Source: JABMOV01 sp964654545 (GTDB taxonomy: Bacteria; Fidelibacterota; Marinisomatia; Marinisomatales; JABMOV01). Taken from it: a DNA stretch of 64,000 nt. The stretch covers positions 95,334 to 159,333 of the forward strand of contig CAZZIU010000002.1 of the NCBI GenBank assembly GCA_964654545.1, in the 5' to 3' direction. The notes under the pieces are model-generated. The model searched no databases. It was not told where the DNA came from and saw only the letters and a program-made list of their open reading frames with translations. The position numbers were made by a program, and so were the translations under genes. Below, in pieces: positions 17,218-26,229 of the stretch; within the stretch, counting starts at the first letter, position 1; each line of letters opens with the position of its first letter.

Positions 17218-17454
17218 TCAGGGGGATTGAAGTTCCTCTTCAGAAAACTGCCATTGGCAGGAGGGACACCACCACGGTTTGCCAAAATAGTTGGTGTTTT
17301 TATCAACCATCTCTAATGATTGGCCACATTTTGGACAGTCGCGGTTTGCATCGGGATCAGGCCAGGAAAATTGCGGTTTGAAAGTCAGTGCTGGATCGGG
17401 AACTGTGTGTTTTTTCATGCACAAATTTAATTGCAAACAATGACACGATTCCAT
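17218..17454 (-). CDS. Small zinc-ribbon-like protein
   Basis: 78 residues. Two Cys pairs, CPKCG and CPSC about 27 residues apart, make a probable zinc ribbon; the N-terminus adds ESCHCLQLNLC, which could hold a further metal. The region between is Pro/Trp-rich. I see no matching family. The frame fills the gap between the DUF1232-like gene and plsX without overlapping either. A start at 17418 (MKKH) would drop the N-terminal cysteines; neither start has a good ribosome-binding site. Confidence 0.55.
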   Translation of the reverse strand: MESCHCLQLNLCMKKHTVPDPALTFKPQFSWPDPDANRDCPKCGQSLEMVDKNTNYFGKPWWCPSCQWQFSEEELQSP

Positions 17455-17492
17455 AATGTCTTTATAGAAATAAATATAACCAAGGATTGTAA

Positions 17493-18554
17493 ATGAGTAT
17501 TATTATAGCCGTTGATGCCATGGGTGGCGATGATGGTCCTACGCCAATCGTTCAGGGCGCGATCATTGCAGCGAATGCCAACCCGGTACGTATTTTACTT
17601 GTAGGTGATGAAGAAAAAATTAAATCTCTTTTGAATGGTCAGAAATACCCGCACAATTCTATCGAAATCATTCATGCCGAAGATAAAATCGAAATGGGAG
17701 AATCACCAAAATCAGCTGTGGAAACAAAACCAAATTCATCCATCATGAAAGCGGCAAGACTGGTGGCACAGGGAAGAGCCCAGGCATTGGTTAGTGCAGG
17801 AAGCACTGGAAGCGTGGTTTTGTCAGCCGCAAAAAACATCCCCCGGATTACCGGGGTAAGGCGCACGGCTATCGCTACAGTTTATCCCACGATGAATGAG
17901 TTGAAACGATCTGACTTACTGTGTTTAATTCTGGATGTGGGTGCAAATGTGCAGTGTAGTGCGGAAGAAATGGTACAATTCGCAATCATGGGTTCGGCCT
18001 ATGTCTCTGATGTTCGAGGAATAGCAGACCCAAATGTAGCACTCCTCAATATAGGTGAAGAATCTACCAAGGGAGGGGAAAAAATGCAGGAATCCTACCG
18101 GATATTGAGTGAGTCCACTCATTTGAATTTTATTGGCAATATTGAAGGGAAGGACCTTCTGCGTGGTGCAGCCGATGTGGTTGTTACAGAGGGATTTGTG
18201 GGTAATATTGTAATAAAAACCCTGGAAGGAGCTGCAAAGACGGTTAGTCATTTAGGTAAAATTGCATTCAAAACAAAATTTATCTGGAAGCTAGGTTTAA
18301 TAATGCTTCGAAAAGGTTTTGCCATGCTAAAAGAAGTAACCGATTATTCTGAATACGGTGGTGCGCCCTTGTTGGGTTTCGAAAAAATTGTAATAATTGC
18401 CCATGGCAGAAGTAATTCCAAAGCCATGGCAAACGCTATCAAATTGGCAGGAAAATGTGTGAGAGATGATGTATGTGGAAAAATAGCGACCAATATCAGC
18501 ACATTTGAGAAATCCCCGAACTATGAATTCAAAAGACTAAAGCACGAAATGTAG
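17493..18554 (+). CDS. plsX: Phosphate acyltransferase PlsX
   Basis: Converts acyl-ACP and phosphate to acyl-phosphate, the acyl donor for phospholipid synthesis. The opening IIAVDAMGGDDGPTPIV is the invariant PlsX N-terminus, and ALVSAGSTGSVVLSA, NIEGKDLLRGAADVVVTEGF and SEYGGAPLLGF are all family blocks. Length 353 is normal. Its usual neighbours rpmF and fabH are not here. It complements gpsA, cdsA and the acyl-CoA synthetase elsewhere in the window. Confidence 0.95.
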   Translation: MSIIIAVDAMGGDDGPTPIVQGAIIAANANPVRILLVGDEEKIKSLLNGQKYPHNSIEIIHAEDKIEMGESPKSAVETKPNSSIMKAARLVAQGRAQALVSAGSTGSVVLSAAKNIPRITGVRRTAIATVYPTMNELKRSDLLCLILDVGANVQCSAEEMVQFAIMGSAYVSDVRGIADPNVALLNIGEESTKGGEKMQESYRILSESTHLNFIGNIEGKDLLRGAADVVVTEGFVGNIVIKTLEGAAKTVSHLGKIAFKTKFIWKLGLIMLRKGFAMLKEVTDYSEYGGAPLLGFEKIVIIAHGRSNSKAMANAIKLAGKCVRDDVCGKIATNISTFEKSPNYEFKRLKHEM

Positions 18555-18654
18555 CCAACCGCGAATGTATTGGAACTGAAACCTTGCATCATTGTTTCAA
18601 TTTATTGTTACAAGAATCAAAGAATAATAAATATTGGAAATTGATTTGGCTACC

Positions 18655-20424
18655 ATGAAGTTTCCCACCGCCATGCTGCATAAAATTCGACGATACCAGC
18701 TCATTATTGTACCCACTTTATATCTTTTTTTCAGTTGTGCCTACTTCAATACCTTTTATAATGCTGAGCAATATTTTATTGAAGCTGAAAAAGTCCGATT
18801 GGAAAATGCTGGCAAATCCCTTCCGGCGAAAGCTATTGATTCGTACAATCGAGTAATTGAAAAATGCAACAAGGTTTTGGATAAATATCCGGATTCAAAA
18901 TACCATGATCCTGCATTGCTTCTCATCGGGAAAGCTAGATTTCATAAAAAAGAGTACAAAACGGCTGAGCAGATTTTCAAACTTTTGGAACAAAATGGTG
19001 AACCGGAATTTGCCCGTGAAGCACAATATTGGTTGGCATTATGTAAATGGAAATTTGGGAGAATTCAACCGGCCATTGATGATTTGAATCAAATCCTTGA
19101 TGATTCAATTGATAAAAAAGAAGAATCAGCAATTTACCTGTCTTTAGCTGATATCTATCTTGAAATGAAGGAAGATGACCAAGCCTTTTTAAGTTTAGAA
19201 AAGGCAGCAGAATATTCCTCCAATGATTCGGAGCGTGGACAAATATATTTTCGCATGTCACACCTGGCATATGAACGTGGTAACCTAGAACGGGCATTGA
19301 ACGCTTACAAAAACGTTATGAAATATTCACTTTCGAAATCCCAGGTAGAAGAAGCGAACTTAAAAACAGTCGTTATATACCGTGAGCAAGGTGAGTTGGA
19401 AAAGGCATCCGATAGAATTAAGATCATGTTAGTCGATGACAATTTTAGTGCAATACATCCTGAGTTAGAACTGGAATTGGCCAGATTGTATCAAATCCAG
19501 AACGAATGGCAACAGGCGTTAACTAGATTGGCTTCAATTACGGAAACATATCCAAAATCGGAAGCAGCTGCCGATGCATATTTTATGCTCGCCGAATACG
19601 AATTACACCATCGCTGGCAATTGGATGATGCTCTCAAATACTATATCAATGTTAAGCGGGAAAGCCGGAAATCTGAGAATATCCCTGCGTCAGATGCCAA
19701 AGTGAAAGAAATCACAGCCTATTTAGAAACGATAGAAGAGATTAAAAAACTAGAATCTTCACTGTCTATCGTAGAAGATTCAAGTATGGTTGATACCAGC
19801 CAAGTGGTAGAAAAAACATTATCAAAAAATGAAATAGATATTGTTATGAGTCAATACCTCATAGAATTAGTGGAATTGGAAGCATTCCATTTATCAAACA
19901 CGGATTCTGCATTGGTTCATTTAAATACTATCATCACAGACTATCCCAATTCTGATGTGCATCCACGAGCGCTATTTACCTTGAGTTACCTTGAGAATAG
20001 GAAAAATAATGCAAATCGAGCCAGGGAGCTAGAGTATGAAATTCTTCGATTGTATCCCAACTCGGATTATGCAAGTTTTGTCCGGGAGAAAAATGGGATA
20101 GAAGAAGCATACAGTGGCTCTGCACAAAAATTACGGGAAGCAGAATCAATTAGAAATACTTCTCGGTTAGATGCGCTCCCGATATATCTGGAAATTGTGG
20201 GGAATGATTCCAGCAGTGAATCTTCCTTAATTGCCGGATATTATTTGGCGGATTATTATGACTATGAATCCATAGAACCAACAAAAGCACTTTACTATTA
20301 CAACTGGGTTTCCACCAATTTTCCTCTTTCTGATCAGGCAAATATTGCAATGACACGTGAAAAATTCATCACTTCTGCGTTGACACCGGTTGAGACTGAT
20401 TCCACCGATAACGAAGAACAATGA
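18655..20424 (+). CDS. TPR-repeat outer-membrane-type lipoprotein
   Basis: About 589 residues. A Lys/Arg-rich N-terminus and hydrophobic stretch end in the lipobox LFFSC (Cys28 from the ATG at 18655), so it should be a lipoprotein. The opening CAYFNTFYNAEQYF of the mature part is common among large TPR lipoproteins of FCB bacteria. The rest is a long array of tetratricopeptide-like helical pairs (for example YHDPALLLIGKARFHKKEYK and HPRALFTLSYLENRKNNANR). It may scaffold an envelope machine or act in gliding/secretion; no partner is evident. Starts at 18634 (TTG) or 18673 (ATG) are possible. Its TGA overlaps the pyrK ATG. Confidence 0.75.
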   Translation: MKFPTAMLHKIRRYQLIIVPTLYLFFSCAYFNTFYNAEQYFIEAEKVRLENAGKSLPAKAIDSYNRVIEKCNKVLDKYPDSKYHDPALLLIGKARFHKKEYKTAEQIFKLLEQNGEPEFAREAQYWLALCKWKFGRIQPAIDDLNQILDDSIDKKEESAIYLSLADIYLEMKEDDQAFLSLEKAAEYSSNDSERGQIYFRMSHLAYERGNLERALNAYKNVMKYSLSKSQVEEANLKTVVIYREQGELEKASDRIKIMLVDDNFSAIHPELELELARLYQIQNEWQQALTRLASITETYPKSEAAADAYFMLAEYELHHRWQLDDALKYYINVKRESRKSENIPASDAKVKEITAYLETIEEIKKLESSLSIVEDSSMVDTSQVVEKTLSKNEIDIVMSQYLIELVELEAFHLSNTDSALVHLNTIITDYPNSDVHPRALFTLSYLENRKNNANRARELEYEILRLYPNSDYASFVREKNGIEEAYSGSAQKLREAESIRNTSRLDALPIYLEIVGNDSSSESSLIAGYYLADYYDYESIEPTKALYYYNWVSTNFPLSDQANIAMTREKFITSALTPVETDSTDNEEQ

Positions 20425-21212
20425 TTGATCAAGTCTGCCACATCACGCAAGTTACCGAATTAGCTTCCGGAATATGGCAATTGACGTTTACCGGGGAAAA
20501 AATTGTTTCTTTCTACAAGGGTGCGGGACAATTCATCGAAATTTTAGGAAGCAATTCATGGGCTACGCCACTGCGAAGACCCATGAGTATTGCCGGCGTA
20601 AATGGAGATAAAATATCTATTATATTTAAAGTGATGGGTAAAATGACCAGTCAGCTCATTCAATTAAAGCCTGAAGATGAAATACAAGTTCTGGGTCCTC
20701 TTGGAAACACCTTTTCCTATTCGGATAAATCCAAAACTCCATTGTTGGTTGGAGGAGGGGTAGGGTTAGCTCCAGTTTTGAATTTTTATAGCACATTAAG
20801 AAACAAAAATGATTCCATCGGATTGATTCTTGGCGCAAGAACAGAATCAGAACATTTTTTACCTCATTCACCTGAAAAAGGTATCTATTTGACAACGGAT
20901 GATGGAAGTGTGGGCATTCCGGGAACCGTAATTCCTACATTGATCAAGCGTAGCCATGATGTTATGAATCCCATAATCTATGCCTGCGGACCGGAACCAA
21001 TGCTTAAAGCGATTCAACAATTTTGTTTGGAAGAAGGTATACCAGCGCAACTGTCTGTGGAAAGTTATATGGGGTGTGGAGTAGGTTTATGTCAGGGTTG
21101 TGTCATTCGAAAAACAGAAATAGATGTAAAAGAACATTCCTATCAAAGAAAATATTCACTTGTTTGTAAGCATGGACCTGTCTACCATGCCAAGGAGATA
21201 GTGTTTGACTGA
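20421..21212 (+). CDS. pyrK: Dihydroorotate dehydrogenase B electron-transfer subunit
   Basis: 263 residues of the ferredoxin-reductase type: an FAD-binding beta barrel with ATPLRRPMSI (the R-x-x-S-like FAD motif), an NAD-binding domain starting LLVGGGVGLAPVLNFY, and a C-terminal 2Fe-2S cluster site with four Cys (GCGVGLCQGC and later VCKHGPVY). It passes electrons from the PyrD flavin to NAD+. The neighbour pyrD starts within its last codons, exactly as expected for the two-subunit class 1B enzyme. Confidence 0.95.
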   Translation: MIDQVCHITQVTELASGIWQLTFTGEKIVSFYKGAGQFIEILGSNSWATPLRRPMSIAGVNGDKISIIFKVMGKMTSQLIQLKPEDEIQVLGPLGNTFSYSDKSKTPLLVGGGVGLAPVLNFYSTLRNKNDSIGLILGARTESEHFLPHSPEKGIYLTTDDGSVGIPGTVIPTLIKRSHDVMNPIIYACGPEPMLKAIQQFCLEEGIPAQLSVESYMGCGVGLCQGCVIRKTEIDVKEHSYQRKYSLVCKHGPVYHAKEIVFD

Positions 21213-22125
21213 TTTCAGAATAAAAATTGGTAAGCTGGAATTTGCGAATCCCATATTTACAGCGTCGGGTACCTTTGGTTATGGTACAGAAATACTTGAT
21301 TTGGTAGATATCACAAAAATCGGTGCAATCATAACAAAATCAATATCGCTACATCCTCGTGAAGGAAATCCTCCACCAAGGATTGTTGAAACTTCATCAG
21401 GAATGATCAATTCAATTGGATTAGCAAATATTGGGGTTGAGAAATATATACAAGATTTGATTCCCGTTTATGATCAGATGCGTACACCTGTTATAGCGAA
21501 TATAGTAGGTTGGACAATTGAGGAGTATATTGAAGTATTAAAGAGGATAGAATCAGTATCTTCAACCATAGTCGGCTATGAAATAAATATCTCCTGTCCA
21601 AATGTTAAAAAAGGAGGATTGGAGTTTGGTACCGATGCTGCCACCGTGGAACAATTAACGCATTGCATTAGGAATGTGACAGGCCGTCTGGTGATAATGA
21701 AACTGACACCCAATGTTACCGATATCGCTGCAATAGCACGTGCGGCAGAACGGGGTGGAGCAGACGCTGTTTCGGCAATCAACACAGTTGTTGGGATGAG
21801 TATAAATCCCCATACAAAAAAAAGTAATATCTATACTACATATGGTGGTTTATCAGGTCCTGCCATAAAACCTATCGGTATTGCAGCTGTGCATAAAGTA
21901 TACAAAAAAATTGATATTCCTGTGATAGGCATCGGAGGCATCTCATCGGGAGAAGATGTTGTTGAATACATGCTTGCCGGATCGACTGCTGTTCAAATTG
22001 GAACAGCAACATTTCGCAGCCCTGACGCAACCAATACAGTTTTGGATGAACTTATTTCCTATTGTCAATCTCAAAATATTCAACAAATTTCCCAACTGAC
22101 TGGAAAAGTGAAAACATATTCATAA
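21205..22125 (+). CDS. pyrD: Dihydroorotate dehydrogenase B (NAD+), catalytic subunit
   Basis: FMN-containing oxidation of dihydroorotate to orotate in pyrimidine synthesis. The 306-residue barrel has FTASGTFGYGTE near the N-terminus, the active-site loop EINISCPNVKKGG with the class 1 catalytic cysteine, KLTPNVTDI, NTVVGMSI, GGLSGPAIKPI and GIGGISSGEDVVEYMLAG. Class 1B is shown by the adjacent pyrK. The likely start is TTG at 21205, overlapping pyrK by 8 bp. The stop overlaps the next ATG (TAATG). Confidence 0.95.
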   Translation: MTDFRIKIGKLEFANPIFTASGTFGYGTEILDLVDITKIGAIITKSISLHPREGNPPPRIVETSSGMINSIGLANIGVEKYIQDLIPVYDQMRTPVIANIVGWTIEEYIEVLKRIESVSSTIVGYEINISCPNVKKGGLEFGTDAATVEQLTHCIRNVTGRLVIMKLTPNVTDIAAIARAAERGGADAVSAINTVVGMSINPHTKKSNIYTTYGGLSGPAIKPIGIAAVHKVYKKIDIPVIGIGGISSGEDVVEYMLAGSTAVQIGTATFRSPDATNTVLDELISYCQSQNIQQISQLTGKVKTYS

Positions 22126-22583
22126 TGAAAAAATTTACTGTGCTTACCTGGATATTGCTTATTATCATCAGTTGTTCAAATGCACCGCGTTATACCACAA
22201 CCGATATCAAACGCCGTACTGAAAAGAATAAACCAGGTCTAATCAGTCGAGCCCATCAGAAAGTTTTGTACGGTGTTAGTTCCTTTTATGGACAGGATTT
22301 TCACGGTAAATTAACTGCCAATGGAGAAGTATTTGATATGTACGGATTGACGGCAGCACATAAGACGTTGCCACTTAATACAATTGTACGTGTCACCAAT
22401 TTATCTAACGAAAAATCTCTCATTCTTCGCATAAATGATCGAGGTCCTTATGTTAAAGGCCGTATTCTGGACTGTTCCTATGGTGCTGCAGTAAAACTTG
22501 GTTTTGTAAATCAGGGAACCACCAAAGTAAAGATAGAAGTTATCGAGTGGGGAGATGATAAATACATGAAACATGAGACATAA
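22125..22583 (+). CDS. RlpA-like lipoprotein (septal ring lytic transglycosylase family)
   Basis: 152 residues. The signal segment ends in the lipobox IIISC, then a short linker leads to a double-psi beta-barrel with YGVSSFYGQDFHGKLTANGE, AAHKTLPLNTIVRVTNL and LRINDRGPYVKGRILDCSYG, all RlpA hallmarks including the catalytic-type Asp in NDRGP. RlpA proteins cleave stem-free glycan strands at the septum in some bacteria. There is no C-terminal SPOR domain. The start at 22125 follows pyrD in a TAATG overlap; longer upstream starts lie inside pyrD. Confidence 0.9.
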   Translation: MKKFTVLTWILLIIISCSNAPRYTTTDIKRRTEKNKPGLISRAHQKVLYGVSSFYGQDFHGKLTANGEVFDMYGLTAAHKTLPLNTIVRVTNLSNEKSLILRINDRGPYVKGRILDCSYGAAVKLGFVNQGTTKVKIEVIEWGDDKYMKHET

Positions 22584-22586
22584 TCT

Positions 22587-23471
22587 ATGAAGTATTACAT
22601 AATTGTTAATCCCCAGGGAGGGACAAAAAAAGGTCTTGATATTTTAGAGAGAGTACGTCCGATTTTTAAGAACGCTGGCGCAGAACTGGTCGTAAAAGAA
22701 ACGCGCTATGCCGGGCATGGTCGAATCATGGCCCACGATTTGCCATTTGATGGCTATGATGGCCTCTGTGCAATCGGTGGGGATGGTACAATGCATGAAA
22801 TGGTAAATGGTATGCTATCTCGCGAAGATGGTTTAAAAATACCCATCGGGTTGATTACAGGGGGTACCGGCAATTCCTTTATGCATGATTTGGATTGTTT
22901 GGATCCGATTGTGGCAGCAAAAAGGATTGTAACCGGTCGTTTACGCGATGTTGATATTGCGAAAGTTGATGCCAACGGGGAAATTATATATGGATTTAAT
23001 ATTGTTGGCTGGGGGCTTCCCACCGATATCACTATTCAAGCTGAAAAATATCGTTGGTTGGGATCACAAAGATATAATCTCGCTGCTGTAATTGAGGTTG
23101 TAAAAAACAAACCTCGGCTGGCAAAAATTTGCATCGATGGCCGCACTGTTGCAGGAGACTACGGTTTCATACTGGCATGTAATACCATTCATACAGGTAC
23201 AGCAATGAAGGCAGCACCTCTTGCACAGATTGACGATGGAATGATAGATCTGCTCACTGTTCGAAAGGCAGGGCGACTAAAGTTGCTATCCCTCTTCTCA
23301 AAGATATTTTCCGGTGGGCATGTAGGTGATCCGGCGGTTGTTTATCATCAGGTAAAAGAATTTTCATTAATACCACAGGAAGACTACCCGCTTAATATTG
23401 ATGGTGAAATATTAGGAAGTACTCCTATACACGTAAAAATGATTCCAAAGGCAATTCAGGTATTGGTTTAA
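22587..23471 (+). CDS. Diacylglycerol/lipid kinase family protein (YegS/DgkB-like)
   Basis: 294 residues with the DAGK catalytic domain: YYIIVNPQGGTKKGL at the N-terminus, the nucleotide-binding GGDGTMHEMVNGM (about 59-71) and TGGTGNSFMHDL, where many homologues have G-T-x-N-D/S. The C-terminal beta sandwich carries DGEILGSTPI. Family members phosphorylate diacylglycerol, sphingosine or related lipids; the substrate cannot be read here. cdsA downstream, which uses phosphatidic acid, suggests diacylglycerol recycling (inference). Confidence 0.88.
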   Translation: MKYYIIVNPQGGTKKGLDILERVRPIFKNAGAELVVKETRYAGHGRIMAHDLPFDGYDGLCAIGGDGTMHEMVNGMLSREDGLKIPIGLITGGTGNSFMHDLDCLDPIVAAKRIVTGRLRDVDIAKVDANGEIIYGFNIVGWGLPTDITIQAEKYRWLGSQRYNLAAVIEVVKNKPRLAKICIDGRTVAGDYGFILACNTIHTGTAMKAAPLAQIDDGMIDLLTVRKAGRLKLLSLFSKIFSGGHVGDPAVVYHQVKEFSLIPQEDYPLNIDGEILGSTPIHVKMIPKAIQVLV

Positions 23472-23560
23472 AATTTCGGAATGTAAAGACTGAGTGTACC
23501 CCTTTTCCTTTGTATAACAGTGGAATTCATCATTAGTTTTCAGTCTGTAAAATTTCCCAC

Positions 23561-24376
23561 ATGACAGATAATCTTAGAAGACGAATGCTAGTAAATGTCC
23601 TCGGAATTCCCGGGGGCTTAGCACTTATATACATTGGTGGAATATATTTTGCCGGTTTCATGACCATAGTCATGCTATATGCTTTGTTTGAGTACTATGC
23701 ATTACAACGCCATAAAGGTGTGTATCCGCAAACCTGGTTGGGTTGGTTGTTAACACTTGTAATAGGTTATGTGTATTACACCCAACCACACATAGAATTC
23801 CCCATTGTCATCAGTTATTTATCCTTTTTTATACTGGTCGCTTTGTTTATAGAATTATTCAGAAACAAAAGCCACCCCAGCCAGAACCTTGGCACAACAT
23901 TTATTGGCGTTCTTTATGTACCATTGCTGCTGGGTGCGATGATTGCACTGCGCGAATTTGATGCAATGCAGGATACAAAGCTGACATTCGGACTTATTAT
24001 TTCAGTATGGGTTTGTGATTCGGCGGCTTATGCCATTGGAAAAAAATGGGGAGTAAAGAAAATATTCAAACGAGTGAGTCCTAAAAAATCTGTGGCTGGT
24101 ACATTAGCAGGATTAATTAGTGCAATTCTGGTTTGGTTAATTATGAATCAAACAGGGTTTCTAGGACAAAATTTTCAATGGTATCAAGCCGTAATGTTTG
24201 GTGTCATTACAGGAGGTTTTGGACAATTGGGTGATTTTGTAGAATCCATGTTTAAACGTGCTGCTGGAGTAAAAGATTCCGGTACGCTCTTGATGGGACA
24301 TGGTGGAGTATTGGATCGATTTGATTCATTAATCATTGCGTCACCTTTGGTTTATATTTTTGCAAACACGATTTAA
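23561..24376 (+). CDS. cdsA: Phosphatidate cytidylyltransferase
   Basis: Makes CDP-diacylglycerol from phosphatidic acid and CTP at the inner membrane. About seven to eight hydrophobic helices in 271 residues; the cytoplasmic segment WVCDSAAYAIGKKWG and the C-terminal signature GDFVESMFKRAAGVKDSG plus GHGGVLDRFDS (with its Asp residues) are diagnostic. It ends 17 bp before the GlmL-like gene, so it may be the first gene of the following membrane cluster's transcript. Confidence 0.94.
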   Translation: MTDNLRRRMLVNVLGIPGGLALIYIGGIYFAGFMTIVMLYALFEYYALQRHKGVYPQTWLGWLLTLVIGYVYYTQPHIEFPIVISYLSFFILVALFIELFRNKSHPSQNLGTTFIGVLYVPLLLGAMIALREFDAMQDTKLTFGLIISVWVCDSAAYAIGKKWGVKKIFKRVSPKKSVAGTLAGLISAILVWLIMNQTGFLGQNFQWYQAVMFGVITGGFGQLGDFVESMFKRAAGVKDSGTLLMGHGGVLDRFDSLIIASPLVYIFANTI

Positions 24377-24393
24377 CACATAGGTCAAGGAGA

Positions 24394-26205
24394 ATGGAAC
24401 TTAAATCAATATTGGCAACGGACTGTGGGTCTACGACGACAAAGGCGATTCTGATCGAAAAAATTGACGATGAATACAGATTGCGTGTTCGAGGGGAAGC
24501 TCCTACGACAGTAGAAGCGCCATTTGAAGATGTTACCAAGGGTGTTTTAAATGCTGTCATGGAAGTGGAAGAACTTTCAGGACGGAAATTACTTGATGGC
24601 GAAGAAATTATAACACCACAAAAGGGTGATGTAGGTGTCGATATTTATGTATCAACCAGCTCAGCCGGTGGTGGATTACAAATGATGGTGGCCGGGGTGG
24701 TGAAGTCCATGACCGGTGAAAGCGCCGAACGTGCCGCACTTGGTGCCGGATCTATTGTGATGGATGTACTGGCTTCCAACGACGGTCGTTTACCTCATGA
24801 AAAAATTACTCGTATCAGACAATTGCGACCTGACATGATTCTCTTGTCAGGAGGTATTGATGGTGGTACCATCTCCCATGTGGTTGAATTGGCTGAGATA
24901 CTGGCAGCGGCAAACCCAAAACCTCGTTTAGGGCAGAATTATAAACTGCCAGTTATCTATGCCGGAAACAACAAAGCTAGCGATAATATAAAAGAAACAC
25001 TTGGCGAAATAACTGATTTGGATATTGTTGAGAATATTCGTCCGGTATTGGAAAGAGAAAACCTTGGCCCATCGCGGGACAAAATTCATGATCTATTCAT
25101 GGAGCACGTCATGGCGCAGGCTCCGGGGTACAAAAAACTAATGTCTTGGACCGATGCACCTATTATGCCAACACCAGGTGCTGTTGGATCCCTTATTGAA
25201 ATGATAGCAAAAGAAGAAAATATTACAGTTGTTGGTGTGGATATTGGTGGGGCAACAACGGACATATTTTCTGTATTTGAAGGTCAATTTAACCGCACAG
25301 TAAGTGCCAATTTAGGAATGAGTTATTCTATCTGTAATGTCCTTGCTGAAGCGGAATTGGATAATGTTCTTCGCTGGGTTCCTTTTGACATTGATAAAAA
25401 GGAACTGACCAACAGAATCGGCAATAAAATGATTCGTCCAACAACCGTACCTCAATCCCTTGAAGAATTGATTATTGAACAAGCGATTGCCCGGGAAGCA
25501 TTGCGATTGTCATTTATTCAACACAAATCTTTTGCAGTTAATTTAAAGGGCATTCAGACGGAGCGAACAATTTCTGATGCGTTTGAGCAATCTGAATCAG
25601 GTCAATCGCTAGTGAACATGATGGCATTGGATTTATTGGTTGGTTCAGGTGGTGTCTTATCACATGCGCCCAGGCGTCAACAATCAGCACGCATGCTTAT
25701 TGATTCATTTCTACCCGAAGGAATTACCCAATTGGCTGTTGATTCCATCTTTATGATGCCCCAATTAGGTGTAATGGCAAATATTGACAAAAAAGAATTA
25801 GCTAGAGATGCACGAAAAGCAGCATTGGAAGTATTTGAAAAGGACTGTTTAATTCGTCTAGGCACATGCCTGGCACCGGTTGGAAAAGCAAAGCCCGGAC
25901 AAATAGTTCTTTCTGCTGAGTTTGAAATGCCTGGCGGACAAAAAGTAAGACAGGAAGTAAAGCTTGGTGAAATGATCGTGGTGGAAGCGCCATATGAGCC
26001 AATCAAAACAACCCTTACTCCTCACAAATCAATGGACATAGGAGCTGGAAAAGGTGAACTCATTCACACGACCACCCACGGAGGGGTTGTGGGCATTATA
26101 TTGGATGGTAGAGGAAGACCAATTACTCTTTCTGATGACCCGCAAGAGCGCATTTCAAACCTGCAAAACTGGTCAAAAGCAGTTAACGAATACCCAGATT
26201 ATTAA
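24394..26205 (+). CDS. GlmL/MutL-family actin-fold ATPase (glutamate-mutase-associated type) without a mutase nearby
   Basis: 603 residues of the family annotated as methylaspartate mutase accessory protein GlmL/MutL (unrelated to the mismatch-repair MutL). Two ASKHA phosphate loops are visible: ATDCGSTTTKA at residues 8-18 and GVDIGGATTDIFSV at about 280-293. Other blocks are LLSGGIDGGTISHV and VIYAGNNKAS. Known members accompany adenosylcobalamin-dependent glutamate mutase, but neither mutE nor mutS is in this window and no B12-binding DxHxxG protein is adjacent. Instead six genes of unknown function follow closely. AGGAG lies only 1 nt before the ATG, unusually close. I infer that it energises or remodels the neighbouring membrane complex. 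Confidence 0.85.
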   Translation: MELKSILATDCGSTTTKAILIEKIDDEYRLRVRGEAPTTVEAPFEDVTKGVLNAVMEVEELSGRKLLDGEEIITPQKGDVGVDIYVSTSSAGGGLQMMVAGVVKSMTGESAERAALGAGSIVMDVLASNDGRLPHEKITRIRQLRPDMILLSGGIDGGTISHVVELAEILAAANPKPRLGQNYKLPVIYAGNNKASDNIKETLGEITDLDIVENIRPVLERENLGPSRDKIHDLFMEHVMAQAPGYKKLMSWTDAPIMPTPGAVGSLIEMIAKEENITVVGVDIGGATTDIFSVFEGQFNRTVSANLGMSYSICNVLAEAELDNVLRWVPFDIDKKELTNRIGNKMIRPTTVPQSLEELIIEQAIAREALRLSFIQHKSFAVNLKGIQTERTISDAFEQSESGQSLVNMMALDLLVGSGGVLSHAPRRQQSARMLIDSFLPEGITQLAVDSIFMMPQLGVMANIDKKELARDARKAALEVFEKDCLIRLGTCLAPVGKAKPGQIVLSAEFEMPGGQKVRQEVKLGEMIVVEAPYEPIKTTLTPHKSMDIGAGKGELIHTTTHGGVVGIILDGRGRPITLSDDPQERISNLQNWSKAVNEYPDY

Positions 26206-26229
26206 TAGTAACGATAGGATTTTTCATTC

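Noticed and set aside
23487..23546. AGACTGA/TCAGTCT inverted repeat between the lipid kinase and cdsA as a terminator
   Set aside because: The spacer is 46 nt and the arms 7 bp; such a pairing is easily chance and no T tract follows.
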